Source: Lepas anatifera (Eukaryota > Arthropoda > Thecostraca > Lepadidae). Taken from it: a stretch of 64,000 nt of DNA. Both the position numbers and the translations under genes were made by a program. Positions 43,911 through 55,308 of the stretch are shown here, one piece after another. Location: assembly GCA_034440635.1 (NCBI GenBank), contig JAOTON010002193.1, forward strand, positions 186,001 through 250,000, given 5' to 3'. Below the pieces are notes generated by a model, which had not been told where the DNA came from, ran no database searches, and saw only the letters and a list, made by a program, of their open reading frames with translations. Position 1 is the stretch's first letter. The number at the start of each line of letters is the position of its first letter.

Positions 43911-44251
43911 TGTATTAAATACAATAACTCGACATTTACAAATATTTAGAAAAGAGCCACACTAAAATTTCATATAAATAAAATAGGACACCAAACTAAA
44001 ATTTCCAGGAAATCAAGAGCAATGAAGCAAATGGGAGATAGAGGAAGATGGAGGGAAAGAGCGGGAGAGGGGGAGGGTAGAGTTGCGATGCGGCTGCCTC
44101 GTGAGGTGTCGCGCCAGTGGTGCCTCTGCCCGGTAGCTGGGACAAAACAATTCTGCGGTTTCGGCCAGCGCAGTGGGAGGCGGGCTGACGCGACGCACCT
44201 GGCGACTGGGGATGTGGCGGGGGCACCGACCGCTTCCGGAGCCGGCGCCGG
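43911..44251. other. Unique DNA, GC-rich towards the 45-bp array
   Basis: No gene recognised. The GC-rich final 150 bp is in frame with the plus-strand repeat ORF, but I see no domain in it. Confidence 0.4.
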
Positions 44252-47200
44252 CCTGGTGCTCTACTGCACTGCCACGCTGACGTGTTCAACATCAGACCTG
44301 GTGCTCCATTGCGCAGCCACGCTGACGTGTTCAACATCAGACCTGGTGCTCCACTGCACTGCCACGCTGACGTGTTCAACATCGGACCTGGTGCTCCACT
44401 GCACTGCCACGCTGACGTGTTCAGCATCAGACCTGGTGCTCCACTGCACTGTCACGCTGACGTGTTCAACATCAGGCCTGGTGCTCCACTGCACTGTCAC
44501 GCTGACGTGTTCAACATCAGGCCTGGTGCTCCACTGCACTGCCACGCTGACGTGTTCAACATCGGACCTGGTGCTCCACTGCACTGCCACGCTGACGTGT
44601 TCAGCATCAGACCTGGTGCTCCACTGCACTGTCACGCTGACGTGTTCAACATCAGGCCTGGTGCTCCACTGCACTGTCACGCTGACGTGTTCAACATCAG
44701 ACCTGGTGCTCCACTGCACTGCCACGCTGACGTGTTCAACATCAGACCTGGTGCTCCACTGCACTGTGACGCTGACGTGTTCAACATCAGACCTGGTGCT
44801 CCACTGCACTGTGACGCTGACGTGTTCAACATCAGACCTGGTGCTCCACTGCACTGTGACGCTGACGTGTTCAGCATCAGACCTGGTGCTCCACTGCACT
44901 GTCACGCTGACGTGTTCAACATCAGGCCTGGTGCTCCACTGCACTGTCACGCTGACGTGTTCAACATCAGACCTGGTGCTCCACTGTACTGCCACGCTGA
45001 CGTGTTCAACATCAGACCTGGTGCTCCAATGCACTGTGACGCTGACGTGTTCAACATCAGACCTGGTGCTCCACTGCACTGTGACGCTGACGTGTTCAAC
45101 ATCAGACCTGGTGCTCCACTGCACTGTGACGCTGACGTGTTCAACATCAGACCTGGTGCTCCACTGCACTGCCACGCTGACGTGTTCAACATCAGACCTG
45201 GTGCTCCACTGCACTGTGACGCTGACGTGTTCAACATCAGACCTGGTGCTCCACTGCACTGCCACGCTGACGTGTTCAACATCAGACCTGGTGCTCCACT
45301 GCATTGCCACGCTGACGTGTTCAACATCGGACCTGGTGCTCCACTGCACTGTGACGCTGACGTGTTCAACATCAGACCTGGTGCTCCACTGCACTGTGAC
45401 GCTGACGTGTTCAACATCAGACCTGGTGCTCCACTGCACTGCCACGCTGACGTGTTCAACATCAGACCTGGTGCTCCACTGCACTGCCACGCTGACGTGT
45501 TCAACATCAGACCTGGTGCTCCACTGCACTGTCACGCTGACGTGTTCAACATCAGACCTGGTGCTCCACTGCACTGTCACGCTGACGTGTTCAACATCAG
45601 ACCTGGTGCTCCACTGCACGGTGACGCTGACGTGTTCAACATCAGACCTGGTGCTCCACTGCACTGCCACGCTGACGTGTTCAACATCAGACCTGGTGCT
45701 CCACTGCACTGCCACGCTGACGTGTTCAACATCAGGCCTGGTGCTCCACTGCACTGCCACGCTGACGTGTTCAACATCAGACCTGGTGCTCCACTGCACT
45801 GCCACGCTGACGTGTTCAACATCAGACCTGGTGCTCCACTGCATTGCCACGCTGACGTGTTCAACATCAGACCTGGTGCTCCACTGCGCAGCCACGCTGA
45901 CGTGTTCAACATCAGACCTGGTGCTCCACTGCACTGCCACGCTGACGTGTTCAACATCAGGCCTGATGCTCCACTGCATTGCCACGCTGACGTGTTCAAC
46001 ATCAGGCCTGGTGCTCTACTGCACTGCCACGCTGACGTGTTCAACATCAGGCCTGGTGCTCCACTGCACTGCCACGCTGACGTGTTCAACATCAGACCTG
46101 GTGCTCCACTGCACTGCCACGCTGACGTGTTCAACATCAGACCTGGTGCTCCACTGCACTGTGACGCTGACGTGTTCAACATCAGGCCTGGTGCTCCACT
46201 GCACTGTCACGCTGACGTGTTCAACATCAGACCTGGTGCTCCACTGCACTGCCACGCTGACGTGTTCAACATCAGGCCTGGTGCTCCACTGCACTGCCAC
46301 GCTGACGTGTTCAACATCAGACCTGGTGCTCCACTGCACTGCCACGCTGACGTGTTCAACATCAGACCTGGTGCTCCACTGCATTGCCACGCTGACGTGT
46401 TCAACATCAGACCTGGTGCTCCACTGCACTGCCACGCTGACGTGTTCAACATCAGACCTGGTGCTCCACTGCACTGCCACGCTGACGTGTTCAACATCAG
46501 ACCTGGTGCTCCACTGCACTGTGACGCTGACGTGTTCAACATCAGGCCTGGTGCTCCACTGCACTGCCACGCTGACGTGTTCAACATCAGACCTGGTGCT
46601 CCACTGCACTGCCACGCTGACGTGTTCAACATCAGACCTGGTGCTCCACTGCATTGCCACGCTGACGTGTTCAACATCGGACCTGGTGCTCCACTGCACT
46701 GTGACGCTGACGTGTTCAACATCAGACCTGGTGCTCCACTGCACTGTGACGCTGACGTGTTCAACATCAGACCTGGTGCTCCACTGCACTGCCACGCTGA
46801 CGTGTTCAACATCAGACCTGGTGCTCCACTGCACTGCCACGCTGACGTGTTCAACATCAGACCTGGTGCTCCACTGCACTGTCACGCTGACGTGTTCAAC
46901 ATCAGACCTGGTGCTCCACTGCACTGTCACGCTGACGTGTTCAACATCAGACCTGGTGCTCCACTGCACGGTGACGCTGACGTGTTCAACATCAGACCTG
47001 GTGCTCCACTGCACTGCCACGCTGACGTGTTCAACATCAGACCTGGTGCTCCACTGCACTGCCACGCTGACGTGTTCAACATCAGGCCTGGTGCTCCACT
47101 GCACTGCCACGCTGACGTGTTCAACATCAGACCTGGTGCTCCACTGCACTGCCACGCTGACGTGTTCAACATCAGACCTGGTGCTCCACTGCATTGCCAC

Positions 47201-48335
47201 GCTGACGTGTTCAACATCAGACCTGGTGCTCCACTGCGCAGCCACGCTGACGTGTTCAACATCAGACCTGGTGCTCCACTGCACTGCCACGCTGACGTGT
47301 TCAACATCAGGCCTGATGCTCCACTGCATTGCCACGCTGACGTGTTCAACATCAGGCCTGGTGCTCTACTGCACTGCCACGCTGACGTGTTCAACATCAG
47401 GCCTGGTGCTCCACTGCACTGCCGCGCTGACGTGTTCAACATCAGACCTGGTGCTCCACTGCACTGCCACGCTGACGTGTTCAACATCAGACCTGGTGCT
47501 CCACTGCACTGTGACGCTGACGTGTTCAACATCAGACCTGGTGCTCCACTGCACTGTCACGCTGACGTGTTCAACATCAGACCTGGTGCTCCACTGCACT
47601 GCCACGCTGACGTGTTCAACATCAGGCCTGGTGCTCCACTGCACTGCCACGCTGACGTGTTCAACATCAGACCTGGTGCTCCACTGCACTGCCACGCTGA
47701 CGTGTTCAACATCAGACCTGGTGCTCCACTGCATTGCCACGCTGACGTGTTCAACATCAGACCTGGTGCTCCACTGCACTGCCACGCTGACGTGTTCAAC
47801 ATCAGACCTGGTGCTCCACTGCACTGCCACGCTGACGTGTTCAACATCAGACCTGGTGCTCCACTGCACTGTGACGCTGACGTGTTCAACATCAGGCCTG
47901 GTGCTCCACTGCACTGCCACGCTGACGTGTTCAACATCAGACCTGGTGCTCCACTGCACTGCCACGCTGACGTGTTCAACATCAGACCTGGTGCTCTACT
48001 GCACTGCCACGCTGACGTGTTCAACATCAGGCCTGGTGCTCCACTGCACTGCCACGCTGACGTGTTCAACATCAGACCTGGTGCTCCACTGCACTGCCAC
48101 GCTGACGTGTTCAACATCAGACCTGGTGCTCCACTGCACTGTGACGCTGACGTGTTCAACATCAGGCCTGGTGCTCCACTGCACTGCCACGCTGACGTGT
48201 TCAACATCAGGCCTGGTGCTCCACTGCACTGCCACGCTGACGTGTTCAACATCAGACCTGGTGCTCCACTGCACTGCCACGCTGACGTGTTCAACATCAG
48301 ACCTGGTGCTCCACTGCACGGCCACGCTGACGTGT
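44252..48335. repeat. 45-bp minisatellite, about 90 copies
   Basis: Unit CACGCTGACGTGTTCAACAT plus CAGACCTGGTGCTCCACTGC plus ACTGC. 45 is a multiple of three and the unit lacks stops in most frames, giving ORFs of 1465 and 1377 codons on the plus strand and 574 on the minus. Rare variants recur exactly 1350 bp apart (for example CACGGTGACG at about 45616 and 46966, GCCTGATGCT at 45961 and 47311), so a 30-unit block has been duplicated. Confidence 0.98.
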
Positions 48336-48766
48336 TTATTTATTTTATTTATTTATTTCACATTCAAGGGCAATTCCATCAAACGATGGCTATTCTTCAC
48401 CCCGGGTCGAGTTAAATGAAAACAAAACGATGGAAACAAACCAGACACAACTAGACGCTCACCCTTGCATGCACACACTTGTCCAGACTGTTGGTTAAGC
48501 ATCATTCAGATGCTGCTCCCGTAGATACACTTTTAATCGTGTTTTAAACACAGTGATGTTTGTGGCATCGCGGACATTGGTAGGAAGGTCATTGTAAGAT
48601 CTCACAGCGTTGTACAGGAACCTCCGCCTGCCCGACTCCGTCCGAATGATCGGAGTCTGCAGCCGCTGGCTCTGCCGTGTATTTCTGCCGTGAACTGACT
48701 GTCTAGACGCAAGACTGTTGGCCATTATCGCGGGATGTCCAGTTAACAATATTTTTTTCAAAGTGG
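48336..48766 (-). mobile_element. 5'-truncated LINE 3' end inserted in the 45-bp array
   Basis: On the minus strand an open frame from about 48766 to the stop at 48497-48495 ends with RFLYNAVRSYNDLPTNVRDA and then a TVFKTRLKVYL segment. This is the usual C-terminal tail of Jockey/CR1-type reverse transcriptase ORFs. It is followed by a 3' UTR and an A-rich (AAAT)n tail at 48358-48336. Array units resume at 48768, so the element inserted into an existing array. Confidence 0.82.
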
Positions 48767-48862
48767 TCAACATCAGACCTGGTGCTCCACTGCACTGCCA
48801 CGCTGACGTGTTCAACATCAGGCCTGGTGCTCCACTGCACTGCGACGCTGACGTGTTCTTCA
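48767..48862. repeat. Two remaining units of the 45-bp array
   Basis: GTCAACATCAGACCTGGTGC continues the same unit after the LINE insertion, ending at GACGTGTTCTTCATCAGCG. Confidence 0.95.
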
Positions 48863-48934
48863 TCAGCGAAAATGTGAAACTGTCTGCTTTCGCTGGGACT
48901 TTCTGCTGGCAACCAGACTTGTTGATGACTCAAA

Positions 48935-49105
48935 TTTTCTTGAGTTGACTTAACTCTGACTCACAGCTAAATGGCTGACTCCGATTCTGGCTCGACTCAC
49001 TGAGTTGAAAATGGTGAGCCGTCTTGAATCAGGGCAAATGCAAAAGTGAGCCGACTCGATTCCGACTCAAATCAGCATTGAGTCGGAGTCGATTCTGACT
49101 CAGAA
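48935..49105. repeat. GAGTC/GACTC-rich repeat, copy 2
   Basis: GGCTGACTCCGATTCTGGCT, CGACTCACTGAGTTG and related words, nearly matched in the copy at 50723-50912. Partly palindromic GAGTCGACTC words. Confidence 0.65.
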
Positions 49106-49770
49106 TAGTGGCAAAATATGCACAGAAAAAATGCTAATTTCCTTCAATAGTATGCAAAATCCAGTATGTTTATTCATGGCGTTAATCTAACTGCACATTT
49201 CCTTTAATAATATGCCAATTTCAATGCATTAATTCATGATAGCAATTATTCCTGCATAGGAATGAAGAAAGATGCTAATCGCGAACAGGTGAGTATGAGG
49301 AAGGGCCTGATGGCTTTGCATTTTAAAGGCATGTCCTTCATGAGCTGTCATAATTACTGAAATAATAATTGAAGCAATAAGCGACGTTTCAACTGCAGAA
49401 AAAACAGGAATCAATATTTGAACATATGATATTTTGAGAGACAATCCCAGTCCCGGAACATTCTGAACAATCCCCTGACGAACTTAAATTAGAAATAAAT
49501 GCTACACTGTGCACTGCCCCTATCCAGCACCTCATCAAAACCAAAAACAATGATGAATACTCGCCTTGTCCTCCCAAAAATGCTGTAGTAAACACGTAAA
49601 CGTTACAGATGGCGCATTAAAGATATTACGAACCTAGCCTCGGATAGCACAAACCTGACGATGGATAGCACTTCAAAAATCACGTGACCAAAAGGCATAA
49701 GAAAAATCTGCAGGTTCATGTTAAGGTAATCACGCCTTCGGGGTACTAAAGCCTAAATGACCAGGTCATT
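49106..49770. other. Intergenic DNA, nothing recognised
   Basis: AT-rich with no coding signal. Confidence 0.45.
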
Positions 49771-49900
49771 GTGTTATTCTGCCGGCAGAACGCAAAATAG
49801 TGTGCCACACGCATGCGCAGTACGGTATCATGGACTGCAAGATACCTCACTGCGCATGTGTTCGGCATACTAGTATGCGTTCTGCTCGGCAGAATAACAC
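49771..49900. mobile_element. 130-bp long-stem palindrome, MITE-like
   Basis: GTGTTATTCTGCCG at the left and CGGCAGAATAACAC at the right continue as inverted arms of about 60 bp (CAGAACGCA, TAGT-TGCC, CATGCGCAGT, GGTATC), with a loop of about ten bases. A transcript would fold into a long hairpin. Confidence 0.88.
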
Positions 49901-50722
49901 GGCTACTAGCATTTTGTTGCGCACCATGATCATTTTGTGACTAATGTGGCGCGCGCGGGGGCAGCAGTGTGAGAGTGGTAAATAAAAATAATCGGCATCA
50001 TCATAATTTGAAGAGCGGGCGGTGTTTGTTTGTGAGTGAGAGGATTGATGTATAGTTTTCAGTTTATCAGTTTCACAGTTTGAAAATACTCAGGCTACGC
50101 CAGAGGTAGGACTGATATCCATTTTCCGTACCTAAATAGGCAGTTTTCATTATCTACCAGTGGGTGATTTCAAACCACGACAAATCAAGATAGTGTTTTG
50201 AAATAAGCAGATAATTGAAGCTTTTAGTTTCCGATTCGACCCATTTCAAGGCTTATGCGTAAAATAAGATTTTTTGGTACCCTCTTTCTGATGCTGATAC
50301 ATGTTTTTTAGTGTTTTGGCCAAAGGAAGGAAGAAAATAGAAAATAAAGATATGGTTTCCTAAGAGTGAATTAGGTACCTTTTGCATGAGAATGAGCTTA
50401 GGATTTTGGATGGTGTGCATTTTGAAAAAGTCATTCATTGCAAGTTGAAAAAGTCTGATTTGGTGCCCAATCACACATTTTTCTGTATGATTCTGCATGC
50501 CATTGTTAGGATTAAACGGAAAAAACTATCAAACGTGTGTATTTTTTAAACTATATTTTACATAACTCGGGTTGCTAACAACTGATCCAGGCGTGGGTCT
50601 AGTGTGGATATGAGAATAATGAATAACCTGTTATTACCAAATAGCAATATGAAATCCTTCAAAATTAGATGTGAAAATTTTTAAAATGTCAGTCATGTGA
50701 TCACTTATGTTAAGAAAATAGT
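49901..50722. other. Intergenic DNA, nothing recognised
   Basis: AT-rich unique sequence. Confidence 0.45.
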
Positions 50723-50912
50723 GTTGAGTCGACTCAACTCTTGACTCACAGCATGGAGGCTGACTCCGATTCTGACTCGACTCAACTGATTGTCCAGTTG
50801 AGTCGACTCCGATTCAACCCAAACATGAAGTTGAGTCGACTCAATGACTCGAGCAAAATTTGAGTCGACTCTGAGTCGACTCAGACTCTGAGTCGCGACT
50901 CAACAAGTCTGC
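50723..50912. repeat. GAGTC/GACTC-rich repeat, copy 3
   Basis: Dense GAGTCGACTC palindromes, including TTGAGTCGACTCAA, and GGCTGACTCCGATTCTGACT shared with copy 2. Confidence 0.7.
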
Positions 50913-51008
50913 TGGCCACTTCATCTAGAATAAGGCAAAGTCAGTTTTTAAGATCATGGGTGTGTATATACATCCCTAGGCGAGGGATCCGGCACCCACA
51001 AAGCAGTG

Positions 51009-52881
51009 TTAACACGCGCATTGACGGGGGGCGGGTACCCGATCCTCCCTCGGGTTTTTCGGAGAGAGCAGAAAAACGGCGGCGCTAGCGCCGCCGTACT
51101 TGGCATACTTTTCCCTCATCATTTTTACAACTTCTGTGAAAACTTTAAGGTTAGGTCATCTCAGGTCAGGTCACCAGTACAGGTCAAGTGACCCGACCTA
51201 AAAAAAAGTTTAAGATAGCATAATTGGGAGCAGGGTGAACTTATCCGATTGAAACTCGTATCACATAATGGCCCCACCGAGTTCTCTAAAATATGTTCCG
51301 GTGTTTTTGATATCGATGACCTAAGGTCAGGTACGAGGCATAACATCTCCCTTGGAAATACATGGGAAAAATGGTTTTTACGGAATAACTCAGTAACGAA
51401 TGGTGATAGAGCATTTATTTTAGCTGCATTAGACTTGCCTGGGCTTTGCGGTTCTAATGATATGCATTTTATATAATTTGACCCCTGACCTGACCTCAGG
51501 TCGGGTCAAATCCTTGATTTGACCTAGCAAGGTCAAATTATACATCATTCGATTTGGCTTGCTGAGAGGATTCATACAGTTTAAGTCGTTTTGTTCTATC
51601 TTTACTTGTTTAGATGTAATGGCCGAAAAACTGAATTTACATGTTATCCCTATGACGGCATGTTTTGACCTCTCGTGACCTTAAATGTGACCTGACAAAA
51701 AAATGGTTCAGATGTTTTCGATGGAGAAGTGGATGCGCAACCCAACGCCGTTTACTGTTTTTTTGCTACCTACCGTGGTTCTCAAGATCTTAGAGGGGGT
51801 TTGTACCTGCCCCCTTAACCCTCGCCCCACCGGGGGCCATCGATGGCCCCCTAAGGTTTTTCCGGGATAGCAGAAAAACGACGAGGCGCAGCACCGCGGT
51901 TGAGGGCTCTACCTCTCACTGCATCATTTTCCCATCATCCCTGAAATTTTTTACCCCGGGTCACCCAAGGTCAGGTCACCAGACGAGGTCAACCAAGGTC
52001 ACCTCACTTCACCTTTAGAGCTCTGTAAGAGCTACATTTCAAAGTCGATCAATTTGAAACTTCCTACACTTTATGACCCCTCCAGGGTCTACAAGGCGTA
52101 TATCCGGGATTTTTGGATTTCGTGCCCTGAGGTCAGGTCACGAGGCGACCTCTCCCATTGGAAAAGCATGGGGAAAAGCTATTTCATGATATAAAAGCCA
52201 CAAAAATGATTACAAATACTCAGACTGCTCAGAACGGCGTTTTTGGACACCCTTTCACGGATCCCAGGGGTCATATTTGCCCTTTGACTTTTCCAAGGTC
52301 ATCCAAGGTCACCAGAGGTCAAAAACAGTATTTTGACAATAACTTTTGACCTAATTGAGCTAGAGCGGTGAAACAAACACCATCGTGTTTGTCTTGTCAC
52401 TGGCTCTCATTTGATATACGGCAAGGTCACTTTTTGACCTTTCGTGACCTCAGGTCATATTAGGTCACGAGGTGACCTCTGGCGGTCAAACCACTGGCGG
52501 GAGGTCTTTACGTTCCACATGGCGGAAAAAGTACTGGCAATTTGCTATCAAATGTACTTTACCAGGCCTCAATAGCTCTAATGACATAAGAGTTATGCCC
52601 AGTTTGCTTAATCATTGCATATTTGAGTGAAAATAGCCGATCTTGACCTAATTTGACCTCTGGAGGTCAAACCATTGACCTGAGCACTAAAACATGCGAA
52701 GTAATTTCTTACTGAATTCACGCGAGCTTTCTATTGCACTTTGCAGATTTGCGCTAACGCCCATATTTTCGGAGTTAGAGGGGGGCATCGATGCCCCCGG
52801 TGGGGCGAAGGTGGCGCCGGACCCCCGGTGGGGCGCGGGTTAAATGCGAAGGTGGCTCAGACCCGTCAATGCGCGTGTTAA
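51009..52881 (+). mobile_element. Family A TTAA element, copy A7, carrying C2
   Basis: Outer copy 51009-51818 plus 52844-52881. Simple end TTAACACGCGCATTGACGG, GCGGGTACCCG; hairpin GGCGGCGCTAGCGCCGCC. C2 sits in its double-motif end, just where intact copies read CCCCGTCAATGCGAAGG; here the flanks are GCCCCC-TTAA and TTAA-ATGCGAAGG. Confidence 0.92.
51815..52843 (+). mobile_element. Family C TTAA element, copy C2, nested in A7
   Basis: Flanked by TTAA at 51815-51818 and 52840-52843. TTAACCCTCGCCCCACCGGG, palindrome GGGGGCCATCGATGGCCCCC at the left and GGGGCATCGATGCCCCCG at the right. About 1.02 kb, TGACCT-rich, non-coding. Colinear with C1. Confidence 0.93.
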
Positions 52882-53099
52882 TGATCCTTCAGACTTTCGT
52901 ATTTTTCATTTTGTTCATTTCGAAATGGTACTGTCTTAGATCGGGCCTGTGGGAACGCTAAGAATTTTTTTAGATTATACCTTCACCTTTAGACATGGTA
53001 ATGTAGCAAATTGTTCCAAATTTTGGGTATGTCTTTGCAATTTCTCCGATACCGATGGTAACGATTTCAAAACACGTGTTTTACATCGTAAAAGTGACT

Positions 53100-53900
53100 T
53101 GAGAGACTATTCGAATCAATTGCCAAGAGGCCGAATCGAGCGCGCCCGCTGCGGCCCCCGGCGCGCGGATCACGCCCCCGACCTGCGGTGGTGACCCGGC
53201 GCCATCAGTCAGTGACGTCACTGGCGCTGTGACGTCACCGGCACTCGTTAGCGGGGGCTGGCGCTGTCAGCGGCGGACACCGGAGCCGTCGGCGGCAGGA
53301 ATAGCGGCCGGGCACGTGACAGGGCGCGGCGGCAGTGCGAACAGTCCGATTACTCGCCTGGGGCGGCGTCAGTCATCAGTCACATCAGTCACGGAGTCAG
53401 ACATCAGTTCCGGAACTGACTGACATCAGTCACGGCCGGCGGCCAACATGGTAACAAGGCGCTGTTCGGTCTGCTCTGGGGCAGGGTGAAGCACTCTCGA
53501 GGCAGCATTGCGAACGTTGCTACTACAACTATCCTGCCTTCACTTCGTACGACGTGTTTCCCGCTCCTTTTACTGCGTCCGACGTGTTTCCTGCTCCTTT
53601 TACTGCGTCCGACGTGTTTCCTGCTCCTTTTACTGCGTCCGACGTTTTTCCTGTTCCTCTAACTGTGTACGACGTGTTTCCTGTGTCTTCTGCGATAACG
53701 CTCGGCTGTCTGTCTCCCAGAGCCCGCGATGTGCCAGTGTTCCAGAGACGGAAGCCCGGGACGCCGGGTTCCGTCAACAGAGCCGCAGGGTCGTGAGAGC
53801 AAGACAAAGATGTGACCCGGTGCGCCTGATCCGGTGTCGGTGTCGGCTTCACCCATTAGCGGCGCCCGCGAGGGGTGAGCCGGGAGCAGGGGATGCTCCA
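53100..53900 (+). promoter_or_regulatory. CpG-rich island with two CRE sites, possible promoter
   Basis: CpG-dense unique region with two perfect TGACGTCA sites (53213-53220, 53230-53237), a CACGTG box near 53314, and clustered CAGTCA words. A strong plus-strand donor CACG|GTGAGT lies at about 53900-53906, so a 5' exon of an unrecognised plus-strand gene is possible. No protein family is recognised in any frame. Confidence 0.38.
53541..53690. repeat. 30-bp minisatellite, 4-5 copies
   Basis: Unit TACTGCGTCCGACGTGTTTC plus CTGCTCCTTT within the CpG-rich island; outer copies are degenerate. Confidence 0.9.
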
Positions 53901-53960
53901 CGGTGAGTTTAGGTCTCGATGTCGTCTCCCCTCCTGACTTTAAATCACACCGCTTTTTCT

Positions 53961-54472
53961 AGAAGTGAATAATGGTGTCCAGTTACCCCCTTTCAGGAGT
54001 AACACTGAAGCTATCACCCTTTAATGAATGTGTTCACAGCTTACATTAGCCTCTTCTCCTTTTTGTGCATCACAAATATTTCTGGACCCTGCCAGAGTGG
54101 TAAGAAATTGCATCCTTTTGTTTGTGGAAATGGACGGAAGATAACAATGAACGTACCTGAAACAAGCATATTGATCTTCGAAGGATAGTTCCCTGTGAGA
54201 ACGAGAAGGAAACCGACCTAAAATCATGCAGCTTCTTCTGAAAGTGAATAAGGGTATCTAGTTACCCTCCTCCAGGAATAATAATGAGGCCATGGCCTCC
54301 TAACGAATGGTCTCACGGTTAGATTGGCTCCATATTCTACTAGTATATTACACACATTTCCGAGCCCAGCCACAGTGGCCAGTTGGTGGCATGGACAGAA
54401 GGTAACAGTAAACGTAAAACAAGCCTACTGATCTCCAAAGGGAGAGTTCCCTGTGAGGGTGGGAAGATTCAG
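53961..54472. repeat. Diverged tandem duplication of about 265 bp
   Basis: First copy about 53961-54225, second about 54237-54472. Both run AGTGAATAA, CAGTTACCC or TAGTTACCC, ATGAATG-type, TTCACAG or CTCACGG, ATGGACGGAAG-type, ACAAGC, TTCCCTGTGAG. Neither copy is coding. Confidence 0.75.
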
Positions 54473-54692
54473 TGACATCCGTTCCTTACTCGTGTCATTT
54501 CAGGCCTGCGGCGACGTTCCCGGTTTATATTGCCGGTTCAACCATTCCTGCGCGGAGGCATCCCTCACGTCGCCATGGCCGTTCCTCGGCGCTCGTTGAG
54601 AACATTGGTGGGGGGGACGGCGGCACGCTTCGCATTACTTCCTGACACAATACTAGTGAGACAGATGGCTCGGCTCCTGCCTGGCCTGTAAC

Positions 54693-55282
54693 CACTGGCG
54701 GATGCAGAGGGAGGGGGAAGGGGCCATCCAAAATAGCAAAATTTTGGCCCATTTTATTTAAAGGGAATGTGGTACCTTCATAACGTGATTCTAATTGAGA
54801 TAGCCAAGTTGTAAAGCAAGTCGGAAAACCCGGTACTCAATATATCATTTGTCTTGGAACTCGAGATTTCCGTAGAAAAAACTCAAACCTTCGTGAAATG
54901 TACCCCTCATGCACCCTTAGCAGCAAGCCACAGTTACCATGGCTGTTGGTGTGACGACATATGCTGACGTCACGGTGAGTATCAGTCAGTCAAAGCCCTT
55001 GAGGCCTACTGAATATGGTAGTGGTCGCCAGATCATGACATCATCCACAGGCAGACATTTATTTCTTTCCCTAGAGGTGCATTTTAAAATCAAAATATTG
55101 AGCTTATTGTACATTTTTTCAGAGAAATCGTGGACGCTTCCATGATTTTCGGCTAAAAGTACCCCAAATTACTTATAATTCCATGATTCGACCAAGGTGC
55201 CACATTCCCTTTAACGGAACACTATGTTTTTACGAGTTTTCCCGAGTTGGCCCCCCAAACGGCACTCCTGCGACCGCCCCTT
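54693..55282. mobile_element. hAT-like MITE, CACTGGCGGATCC family, copy 2, carrying the 448-bp MITE
   Basis: Starts CACTGGCGGATGCAGAGG; right end GCGACCGCC with decayed terminus. Flanking 8-mers CCTGTAAC (54685-54692) and CCTGCAAC (55283-55290) differ once. Removing the nested 448-bp MITE and one TTAA leaves about 138 bp, close to copy 1 (150 bp). Confidence 0.8.
54763..55210 (-). mobile_element. 448-bp TTAA MITE, copy 2
   Basis: AGGGAATGTGGTACCTT to AAGGTGCCACATTCCCT between TTAA at 54759-54762 and 55211-55214. Same length as copy 1 and inverted relative to it. Its insertion inside a recognisable host MITE confirms TTAA duplication. Confidence 0.92.
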
Positions 55283-55308
55283 CCTGCAACATAACATAAT
55301 GTACATAT

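Noticed and set aside
44022..48419. 1465- and 1377-codon plus ORFs and several minus ORFs
   Set aside because: All come from the 45-bp minisatellite, open in several frames at once; no unique domain is seen at the start.
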